Assembly: GCA_009789175.1 (NCBI GenBank)
Contig: CP046866.1
Coordinates: forward strand, 1,674,001-1,738,000
Direction: 5' to 3'
Origin: Salinibaculum litoreum
GTDB taxonomy: Archaea; Halobacteriota; Halobacteria; Halobacteriales; Haloarculaceae
Length of the DNA stretch: 64,000 bases
Shown: positions 36,660-43,791 of the stretch, one piece after another
How positions within the stretch are numbered: position 1 is the stretch's first letter
How the letters are laid out: each line of letters begins with the position of its first letter
Notes under the pieces: generated by a model
Database searches by the model: none
Seen by the model: the letters and a program-made list of their open reading frames with translations, nothing else
What the model was told of the DNA's origin: nothing
Position numbers and translations under genes: made by a program

Positions 36660-39179
36660 ATGAATGCGGTACATGCGACCTACATCGCCCTCTTCTCGGC
36701 TGCCGCCATCGCATGCTTCGGCAGCATCGTCCCGACGCGGCGGCTCACCGGCCGAAGCGTCCGGCGCGGGCTCGCCGGGTTGCTCGTGTTGTCGGGGCTG
36801 TGGGCGCTCGTGGTCGCCGTCCAGTTGCTGGTGCCGACACTCCCTGCCAAGCGGGCGGTGTATATCATGGGGCTGGTCTTCGGGTTCGGGACGGTGTTCG
36901 CGTGGCTGTATTTCGCGTCGGCGTACACCGGACGGGCGTACCACCGCGACCGCCGCCTGGTCGCGCTTGGGGCAGCCATATACGGCCTGGTCGTCCTCGT
37001 GAAAGTGACCAATCCCTTGCACGGGACCTACTACACGGCGTCGCTGGTATCGACACCGTTTCCCCATATGATAGTCAGCCACGGCACGCTCCACTGGCTG
37101 GCGATGGGGATAGCATACACGCTGTCGGTCGTCGGCATCTGGATGCTCTACGATGCGTTCCGGGAGCGCGAGACAGCAATGCGGCTGTATCTGCTCGTCG
37201 GGGCGACGGCACTGCCTGCTGTCCCGACCGCACTCGGGACAGTCGCACCGGAGCTACTGCTGGGGGTCAACTACGAACCCCTCGGTGTCGCTATCTTCGC
37301 CGTCGGGACGCTGTATTTCGCCGAGGACTCCTTTCTCGAACTCAGCGCCCCCGGACACGCACAGCTGGTCGATGTCCTCTCAGAGGGCGTCCTCTTGCTC
37401 GATGAGAGCGACAGGGTTGTGAGCCACAACGAGAACGCGACCCAGGTCTTTCCGTCGCTTGGCACGGACGAGCCGGCACTGGGTACGCTTGACGACCAGC
37501 TTGCGACACTCGAAATGGACGCACAGTGTATCGTGACCAGACGGGTCGACGGACAGGTAAAACACTTCCAGGCCAAGAAGGAGTCCGTCGAAAGCGGGCC
37601 ACAGTTCATCGAGGCCGCAATCACGCTCACCGACGTGACACGGCTCGTCCGGCTGGAAAACGTCACGAGCGCGCACACCCGGATAAACGAGGCACTCATC
37701 GACGCGGATACCGAGCGCGCGGTCAGAGAGCGCGTCTGTGAGGAACTGGCCACGGTGGATGTCTACCGGTTCGCCTGGGTCGGGCGGACCAGCGGTGACG
37801 GGGTAACCGTCGACTGCGTCGCTGGTGACCCCGATACCTACCTCGATGCCGTCAGTGAGGGAAAGACGAAGGGGGACCCCGTCGTCGACGCACTGCAGGA
37901 GTCGACACCGACACCGAACATCGTCGACGTATCCGACCGCTCGGACGCGTGGACCGAGGCGGCGTCCGAACTGGGCGTCACCGCCTGCGCAGTCGTGACA
38001 CTCCCCTCACCGGGCACGACGGACACGGCAATCGGCGTCTACACGACGGACGAGGACGGATTTACGGAGCCGGAACAGGCAATCTTTGCGGAGTTGCACG
38101 AGACCCTCCGGCACGCTATCGCCGCCATCGATGCACACCAGGAGGCGCGCCGGTTTCAGGAGGCAGTCAACCGGGCCGGGTACGCTCTGTGTATCACGGG
38201 TCCCGACGGGACGATTCGCTACGTGAACCCCGCGTTCGAGGAGACGACGGGGTATGCGCCAGGGGAAGCCATCGGACAGACGCCGGCGCTCGTCTGCGAG
38301 GACGACTTCGACTGGCAGACCATCTGGGATGAGGTCGAGTCCGGAACGGTCTGGGAGGGAGAGGTGCGTAACAAACGCAAGCACGGCCAGCGGTACTGGG
38401 CACGACGCACGGTCGCACCGGTGACCGACGAATCGGGTGCAGTCACCTCCATCGTCGCCATCGATGTCGACATCACCGAACGGCGGGTCAGAGAACAGCG
38501 TTTGACCGTCCTCAACAGGGTCATCCGCCACAACCTCCGAAACCGGATGAACGTCATCACGGGGAACGCGCAGTTGGTCCTCGACCGGAGCGAAGAGGAA
38601 GGCGTCTCCGCGCCAGCAGAGCACATCAACGAGACCGCCGAAGAGCTGACCAGCCTCTCCGAGAAAGCACACACGGCAGAGCAGTTCATCGATAGCAGCC
38701 AGTCCACCGAGCGGACGATGACTGTGGACGGACTGCTCGACGGCGTGACCTCCAGCAGCGGTGACGGGCCGACCAGTGGAACGGTCACCGTCGACCCGCC
38801 GGGAGAGACCGACGCGAGCGTCGACGCCGCACTCGCACCGGTGCTCGACGAACTCATCGAGAACGGTCTCGAACACGGCGGGACGGAGCCAACAGTACGC
38901 GTCGACGCGTGCCTCGACGGCGGCGATTTGCTACTGAGCGTCGCCGACGACGGCCCCGGGTTGCCCGACGGGGAGCAGGAGGTCCTCGAAACCGGAGACG
39001 AGTCGGCACTCGAACACGGAAGTGGGCTCGGCCTGTGGCTTGTCAACTGGCTCGTGGTACAGTGTGGGGGCACCCTGGAGATAGCCGTCGACGACGGGAC
39101 GACGGTCACGGTACGAGTGCCGGCTCGGACTGGCCCGCAGTCCGACGCGCCTGACCAGTTGCCGTCGTCTCGACAGTGA
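36660..39179 (+). CDS. Histidine kinase with N-terminal 7TM sensor, PAS and GAF domains
   Basis: The 839-residue protein begins with a seven-helix membrane region (about residues 5-220, histidine kinase N-terminal 7TM type), then a PAS-like domain (about 230-330), a GAF domain (about 340-495), a second PAS (about 500-610, ending in VDITERRVREQR), a HisKA-like segment with H624 (VIRHNLRNRMNVI), and HATPase (DDGPGLPDGE, GSGLGLWLVNW). Its 3' end overlaps the convergent kinase at 39106-40197 by 74 bp. No receiver is adjacent. Confidence 0.9.
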   Translation: MNAVHATYIALFSAAAIACFGSIVPTRRLTGRSVRRGLAGLLVLSGLWALVVAVQLLVPTLPAKRAVYIMGLVFGFGTVFAWLYFASAYTGRAYHRDRRLVALGAAIYGLVVLVKVTNPLHGTYYTASLVSTPFPHMIVSHGTLHWLAMGIAYTLSVVGIWMLYDAFRERETAMRLYLLVGATALPAVPTALGTVAPELLLGVNYEPLGVAIFAVGTLYFAEDSFLELSAPGHAQLVDVLSEGVLLLDESDRVVSHNENATQVFPSLGTDEPALGTLDDQLATLEMDAQCIVTRRVDGQVKHFQAKKESVESGPQFIEAAITLTDVTRLVRLENVTSAHTRINEALIDADTERAVRERVCEELATVDVYRFAWVGRTSGDGVTVDCVAGDPDTYLDAVSEGKTKGDPVVDALQESTPTPNIVDVSDRSDAWTEAASELGVTACAVVTLPSPGTTDTAIGVYTTDEDGFTEPEQAIFAELHETLRHAIAAIDAHQEARRFQEAVNRAGYALCITGPDGTIRYVNPAFEETTGYAPGEAIGQTPALVCEDDFDWQTIWDEVESGTVWEGEVRNKRKHGQRYWARRTVAPVTDESGAVTSIVAIDVDITERRVREQRLTVLNRVIRHNLRNRMNVITGNAQLVLDRSEEEGVSAPAEHINETAEELTSLSEKAHTAEQFIDSSQSTERTMTVDGLLDGVTSSSGDGPTSGTVTVDPPGETDASVDAALAPVLDELIENGLEHGGTEPTVRVDACLDGGDLLLSVADDGPGLPDGEQEVLETGDESALEHGSGLGLWLVNWLVVQCGGTLEIAVDDGTTVTVRVPARTGPQSDAPDQLPSSRQ

Positions 39180-40197
39180 ACTCGAAGCGCGCGCCCCCCG
39201 CCTCGCTTTCGGTGACAGTCACATCCCAGCCGTGGACCTCACAGATGCGTTCGACGATATGCAATCCGAGCCCCGACCCGTCGTTGGTCGTGTGACCCGC
39301 CTCGAAGACCGTGTCGCGCTCCGCTGGTGGGATGCCTGGCCCGTCGTCTTCGACGTAGAAGCCGCCATCACAGGGACCGACCGTGACGGAGACACCGGCG
39401 GAGCTCTGAGATGTGTCACCAGATTCCGTCTCCCCGTGCTCGACAGCGTTGCGAAACAAGTTCTCCAGCAGTTCACGGAGGAGACTGTCGTCGGCTTCGA
39501 CCTCCGGGCTCCCTTCTATGGTGAGCGTCGCCGTCTCTGCGTCGACAGTTTGCCAGGCCTGTGTGGCGATATCACCGAGTGTGACCCTCCGGGTCTCCAC
39601 CTCGTCGATGCCCCGGGCGAGCATCAGTACGTCCTCGATGATGTGGTCCATACGCTGGAGGGCCTGTGCGGCCCGGTCGAGGCGGTCGTCGTCGCCGTCC
39701 GCGAGTTCGACCATTCCCGAGGCGACGCTGAGCGGATTCCGCAGGTCGTGGCTGACGATGGAGGCGAACTCTTCGAGGCGGTCGTTCTGTTCGGCGAGGT
39801 CACGGTTGGCTCGGCGCAGTTCGACGGCGTAGGTGCCGATGACAGCACCGAGTGCAACGCCAGTCGAGAGCGACCCGAGTACCGCGAGGAGGTAGGCCGT
39901 CTGGAAGAGTTTGCTGAGGACATAGAAGTAGATGCCGACGAGGGTGAACACGAGGACGCCGGCGATCATCCACCAGCGAACGACGTGCCGGTGATGGTCA
40001 GGTGTGCGGTCACCGACAAGCAGCCCGTACCCGACAAGCGAGATGCCGAGTGCGACCGGGAGCAGTGCCTGTGCGAGTGCTGCCGGAAGTGGGTTGGTCA
40101 CGACGCGAAACGACAGCAAGGTAGCAAAGAGGACGAGAACTCCCGCTGCCGTGTACGCGTTCAGGGGCCAGGACAGTCCGCCCCCGTCACGTTCCAT
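39106..40197 (-). CDS. Membrane histidine kinase (four TM, no PAS)
   Basis: The 363-residue protein has four membrane segments (about 13-31, 38-61, 76-96, 99-124), a short coiled coil (RRANRDLAEQNDRLEEFASI), a HisKA domain with H150 in SIVSHDLRNPLSV, and HATPase with DDGPGIPPAERDTVFEAGHT and GSGLGLHIVERI. No separate sensory domain is seen, so the membrane helices may be the sensor. Its last 74 bp overlap the end of the convergent kinase gene. Confidence 0.9.
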   Translation of the reverse strand: MERDGGGLSWPLNAYTAAGVLVLFATLLSFRVVTNPLPAALAQALLPVALGISLVGYGLLVGDRTPDHHRHVVRWWMIAGVLVFTLVGIYFYVLSKLFQTAYLLAVLGSLSTGVALGAVIGTYAVELRRANRDLAEQNDRLEEFASIVSHDLRNPLSVASGMVELADGDDDRLDRAAQALQRMDHIIEDVLMLARGIDEVETRRVTLGDIATQAWQTVDAETATLTIEGSPEVEADDSLLRELLENLFRNAVEHGETESGDTSQSSAGVSVTVGPCDGGFYVEDDGPGIPPAERDTVFEAGHTTNDGSGLGLHIVERICEVHGWDVTVTESEAGGARFEFTVETTATGQARRTAGQSEPALVP

Positions 40198-40315
40198 ACG
40201 CGACTGTACGCGGACAGCCCGTAAAGCCTTGCTCGTGTTCCAGCGGAATGAGAATTCCGGCGGAACGGCGGCGGGCAGCCGTTATGCGTTTCACGCCACT
40301 CCGTGTACTCCCTGT

Positions 40316-41275
40316 ATGCGCCGGCTCGGCATCCGGGTGTTCATGGTGCTGGTGGGGGTTACAGTGTTTACCGTCTACGCGGCGGCCGCGGCGGGGGGCT
40401 ACCTGCTGGTGACGTGGATAATATCGACACCGCCGGACCTGGTCTCGGCGCTTGTCCTCGTCGTCGTGTTCACCGTAGTGATGGCGTATCTGAGCTACCG
40501 ATTCGGGACCGCACAGTTGCTGCGGAGTCTGGATGCTATCGAACTGCCACGAAGTCACTCGCCTGCGCTGCACCGCCGGCTGGACCGGTTAGCGCTGGGG
40601 ATGGACGTGCAGCGGCCACCCGTCCTGATCGCAGACCTCGGGGTGCCAAACGCACTCTCGCTGGGCGGCCCGCGGGAGGGTGTGATTGTGCTTGATAAGT
40701 CACTGGTGTCCCTGCTGACAATCGAGGAGGTCGAGGGGATTCTCGCCCACGAACTCGCGCACATGGAGAGCTACGATACGTTCGTCCAGACGCTTGCAGT
40801 CAGCCTGATGCGAACCATCGCGGGCCTGATGACGCTCCTGTTGTTGCCGGTGTTGCTGTTGTTACACGGCATCGACCGGGCGATGGCGTGGATATGGGGG
40901 CGGCCGACGGACAGACGTCCGGGGCTCGCCGGACTCATCAAGGGAAGCATCGAGACGCTCGTAGGCCTACTGTTGAGTCTCGTCACGCTGGTCTTTCTGG
41001 CCCACTCACGTCGCCGGGAGTATCTGGCGGACAGTCGCGCAGCGGACGTGACGGGCAATCCGGCGGCGCTGGCGCGGGCACTCTCGAAGATACACCGGGC
41101 GACCAGCCCGGAGTGGGGACTCCAGTCGCTGCTGTACATTCACGGCGACGAGAGTGAAGACGACGGGTTTCGGCGGTTGCTCTCGACCCATCCACCAATC
41201 GAGGACCGCGTCGAGCGCCTGCTGGAGCGGGCACGCGACCAAGGCAACCACTACGCCCACCGGCTCCGACCCTGA
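40316..41275 (+). CDS. M48-family (HtpX-like) membrane metalloprotease
   Basis: The 319-residue protein has two N-terminal membrane segments (about 8-30 and 40-62) and the zinc motif H145-ELAH149 in EGILAHELAHMESYDT, two further membrane segments after it (about 165-190 and 215-235), then the third ligand region REYLADSRAADVTGNPAALA. The layout is that of HtpX proteases, which degrade damaged membrane proteins. ATG at 40316 is chosen since upstream in-frame sequence is antisense to the kinase. It is 37 bp upstream of the NYN gene. Confidence 0.9.
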   Translation: MRRLGIRVFMVLVGVTVFTVYAAAAAGGYLLVTWIISTPPDLVSALVLVVVFTVVMAYLSYRFGTAQLLRSLDAIELPRSHSPALHRRLDRLALGMDVQRPPVLIADLGVPNALSLGGPREGVIVLDKSLVSLLTIEEVEGILAHELAHMESYDTFVQTLAVSLMRTIAGLMTLLLLPVLLLLHGIDRAMAWIWGRPTDRRPGLAGLIKGSIETLVGLLLSLVTLVFLAHSRRREYLADSRAADVTGNPAALARALSKIHRATSPEWGLQSLLYIHGDESEDDGFRRLLSTHPPIEDRVERLLERARDQGNHYAHRLRP

Positions 41276-41312
41276 AGGGAAGGAATTTAATCGGGGACAG
41301 CGAAGCCAGGAT

Positions 41313-41759
41313 ATGGATATACTGGGGCGTCTCGCAGGGGACGAGACGGTGCGGGTAGGGCTGTTCGTAGACGGACCGAACGTCCTCCGCTCGGAGTTCG
41401 ATGTCGACCTGGACGAACTCCGCCATATCGCGGGCGAAGAGGGCGAACTGGCGCTGACGAGATTGTACCTCGACGAACACGCGACGCCGGAGTTGATTCA
41501 GGCTGCCGAAGCACGAGGCTTCGACGTGGTGACTACCAGCGGGGACGTAGACGTCCGGCTGGCAGTCGACGCGACCACCGCCGTCGTCGACGGGACGATT
41601 GACGTACTCGTCGTCGCCTCCCGGGATGCCGACTTCAAGCCGGTCGTCGAACGCGCGGCACGCGAGGGCGTGCGAACGGTCGCCATCGCACCCGGCGAGT
41701 ACGGCCGCTCTGATGCGTTGCGAAACGCCGCCCAGCGTGCGGTCACGATGGAGGAGTAG
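41313..41759 (+). CDS. NYN-domain (LabA/DUF88-like) protein
   Basis: The 148-residue protein is a single NYN/PIN-like nuclease fold: VRVGLFVDGPNVLRSEFDVD with its catalytic Asp near residue 20, GDVDVRLAVDATTAV, and VLVVASRDADFKPVVERAAR with further acidic residues. NYN proteins are candidate RNases. A GAATTTAATC box at about 41283-41292 sits about 25 nt upstream of the ATG at 41313, supporting the start. The target is unknown. Confidence 0.88.
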   Translation: MDILGRLAGDETVRVGLFVDGPNVLRSEFDVDLDELRHIAGEEGELALTRLYLDEHATPELIQAAEARGFDVVTTSGDVDVRLAVDATTAVVDGTIDVLVVASRDADFKPVVERAAREGVRTVAIAPGEYGRSDALRNAAQRAVTMEE

Positions 41760-41796
41760 CGAACCGTTTTTGCGCGGGGCCGCCCCACAAACGGGT

Positions 41797-42648
41797 ATGA
41801 CTGCCTTCGAGCCTATTCTTGACAACCACCTCCACCTCGACCCCGTCAACGGCAGAGGCGTCGACGCCGCCGAGGACTTCGCCAACCGCGGCGGCACACA
41901 CCTGCTCGTCCTCAACAAACCCTCCTGGCATCTCGTCGGCGATGTCGACGACGCCGAGGGATTCCGTGAGACTTTCGAGATTACCGTCGACGTGACCGAG
42001 CGAGCAAGTGCCCTCCTGCCCGGTCGCGCGTGGCCGGTCCTTGGCGTCCACCCGGGACTCATCTCACAACTGGTCGACCGCGGGTACACCGCCGAGGAGG
42101 CCGCGGACCTGATGCAGGCGGGGCTGGACGTGGCCGCCGAGTTCGTCTCCGAGGGGCCGGCGCTGGCCATCAAGAGCGGACGGCCACACTACGACGTGAG
42201 TGAGGCGGTGTGGGAGGCCTCGAACGACGTGATGCAGTACGCCTTCGAACTCGGTGCGGAGGTCGGCTGTGCGGTACAGCTACACACCGAAGGCGGCGAG
42301 GACTTCGAGGAAGTCGTCGAGTGGGCAGAGGACCGTGGACTGCCACGGGAACGCGTCGTCAAACACTACTCGGGTGGCAACGTCCATGGCCCGATTCCGA
42401 GCGTCATCTCGGACAAGGACGAACTCGAAACCGTCTGTGAACGCGACGTGCCCTTCCTGATGGAGACGGACTTCATCGACGACCCGGATCGGCCGGGTGC
42501 GGTGCTGGGACCGAAGACCGTCCCGAAGCGCACCGAGTGGCTCGTCGAGGAGGGCTACGAGGACGCGATGATTCGCGCCCACATCGACACGCCCGCACGC
42601 GTGTACGGAATCGATACCGAGGCGACGCTGGAGGGCGACGATGCCTGA
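41797..42648 (+). CDS. TatD-like metal-dependent hydrolase
   Basis: The 283-residue TIM-barrel hydrolase has metal ligands in ILDNHLHLDP (HxH), the region around AIKSGRPHYD, CAVQLHTEGGEDF, VVKHYSGGN, and LMETDFIDDPDRPGAVLGPK with the C-terminal Asp. It belongs to the archaeal branch of TatD-related proteins; bacterial TatD are DNases, but the archaeal substrate is not established. It overlaps the following zinc-ribbon gene by 8 nt (42641-42648), so the two form an operon. Confidence 0.88.
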   Translation: MTAFEPILDNHLHLDPVNGRGVDAAEDFANRGGTHLLVLNKPSWHLVGDVDDAEGFRETFEITVDVTERASALLPGRAWPVLGVHPGLISQLVDRGYTAEEAADLMQAGLDVAAEFVSEGPALAIKSGRPHYDVSEAVWEASNDVMQYAFELGAEVGCAVQLHTEGGEDFEEVVEWAEDRGLPRERVVKHYSGGNVHGPIPSVISDKDELETVCERDVPFLMETDFIDDPDRPGAVLGPKTVPKRTEWLVEEGYEDAMIRAHIDTPARVYGIDTEATLEGDDA

Positions 42649-42856
42649 GACCGACCCCCGGTGTCCGGACTGCGGGGTGACGATGGAGGAGATGAAACTG
42701 CAGACCGGCGGCGGGTACGTGATGCAGTTCATCTCCGACGAGAACAAGGAGGGGATTCTGGGGAAACTGGGGATGAACCAGCGCTACGACGCCACCACGT
42801 ACGTCTGTCCGGAGTGTGGACTCGCACGCATCTACGCAGACCTAGACGAGCGGTAG
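42641..42856 (+). CDS. Small zinc-ribbon protein (71 aa)
   Basis: The product contains two CxxC knuckles, CPDCG (about 8-12) and CPECG (about 56-60), separated by a basic and hydrophobic segment (QTGGGYVMQFISDENKEGIL). It is predicted as a zinc ribbon. It is translationally coupled to the TatD-like gene and followed by a terminator-like hairpin (42989-43023). The function is unknown; coupling suggests a partner of the hydrolase (inference). Confidence 0.8.
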   Translation: MPETDPRCPDCGVTMEEMKLQTGGGYVMQFISDENKEGILGKLGMNQRYDATTYVCPECGLARIYADLDER

Positions 42857-42988
42857 CGGTGAGAGCCGACTGTAATCAGTGGCCGGGAGTGCGTGTCTGA
42901 GCGAAGCGAGGACCGCACGACCCGGGGAAGGGCAGGGTTGCTGTAACGGTTGCGGTGCTGTGACGGTAGCGGAGAGCTACGGTGGCAC

Positions 42989-43023
42989 CCGCGAGCGCGC
43001 TACCGCACGCTCGCGGCCTTTTT
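42989..43023 (+). terminator. Terminator-like hairpin followed by a T run
   Basis: CCGCGAGCG (42989-42997) pairs with CGCTCGCGG (43008-43016), followed by CCTTTTT. It lies downstream of the zinc-ribbon gene at 42641-42856. The stretch CGCTCGCGGCCTTTTTCGCC is of a type I remember as widespread in haloarchaeal intergenic DNA. Confidence 0.55.
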
Positions 43024-43052
43024 CGCCCACGTTTTTGCGCCAAGCGGTGCGC

Positions 43053-43069
43053 CCGCGCCGAAGGCGCGG
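43053..43069. other. Short GC-rich hairpin in the 42857-43136 gap
   Basis: CCGCGCC-GAA-GGCGCGG is a perfect 7-bp stem with a 3-nt loop. It sits between the terminator-like hairpin and the TATA region of the DUF2150 gene. Together with the preceding hairpin it makes this 280-bp gap highly structured; no gene is supported here. Confidence 0.45.
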
Positions 43070-43136
43070 TGCGACACCCGCAGGGGCAAAAAGGTGGTTG
43101 CGAAAGTCATAACCCCCGAGGCGAGTACGGGGGTAT

Positions 43137-43727
43137 ATGAGCAACCCTCCCGGGGAATACTACACCGACGAACGCTGGCAGAACTGGTTGGGCCGCATCC
43201 GCGAGGAAGACATCGATGCAGAGGACGAGGACTCCGCACGGCTACTCCTCAATCTGCAAGACGACACCGCTATCGCCGTCGCGAAAATCATCACCGACTA
43301 CGACGACGGCGAACTCGACGAGGAGACAGCCCTCTCCGAAATCGAGGACATCGAGGCAATCGTCCTCTCGGAGGTCGAGTTCGACAACGAGGAGAAGGCG
43401 ATGCTCGTCGACGGCGTCCAGACCTCGCTGATGTGTGTCTTCTACGCCGCCGAGGAGTTCATCGCGGGCGGTCCCGCCGACGAGGGGACCATCGAAGAGT
43501 ACGTCCAGGCCGCGGCCGACGCCGAGGCCGAAGAGGACATGGACGCCGCACTCGGCTACTGTGTCCAGGCCGGGACGCTTATCATCGACGGCGCGGAGAT
43601 GAACCTCGAAATGGCCGAGGAACTCGACTTCGGCTTTGTCGCCGAGTGGGTTAACGGGCTGGACAGTCTCCAGACGGCGATGAGCGACCCCGAAGTCGTC
43701 GAAGAGGAAGAGGAAAGCGACGAGTAG
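43137..43727 (+). CDS. DUF2150 family protein
   Basis: The 196-residue, very acidic protein starts SNPPGEYYTDERWQNWLGRI and includes LLNLQDDTAIAVAKIITDYD, the pattern of the archaeal DUF2150 family, which is conserved in Halobacteria but has no known role. It has no membrane segment or metal motif. A CATAAC element at about 43109-43114 is 25 nt or so upstream of the ATG. Confidence 0.85.
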   Translation: MSNPPGEYYTDERWQNWLGRIREEDIDAEDEDSARLLLNLQDDTAIAVAKIITDYDDGELDEETALSEIEDIEAIVLSEVEFDNEEKAMLVDGVQTSLMCVFYAAEEFIAGGPADEGTIEEYVQAAADAEAEEDMDAALGYCVQAGTLIIDGAEMNLEMAEELDFGFVAEWVNGLDSLQTAMSDPEVVEEEEESDE

Positions 43728-43765
43728 TATCCGGTAACGGAATCCAAACCAGCCGGGTACTTTTT

Positions 43766-43778
43766 ACCCCTTAGGGGT
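43766..43778. promoter_or_regulatory. Inverted repeat ACCCCTTAGGGGT between TATA and start of the pilin-like gene
   Basis: The 13-bp symmetric site (ACCCCT-T-AGGGGT) begins next to a CTTTTTA TATA candidate (about 43760-43766) and ends 13 nt before the ATG at 43792. Its position would let a bound protein block initiation or promoter access. No regulator is identified. Confidence 0.45.
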
Positions 43779-43791
43779 TAAGCACATCCTA

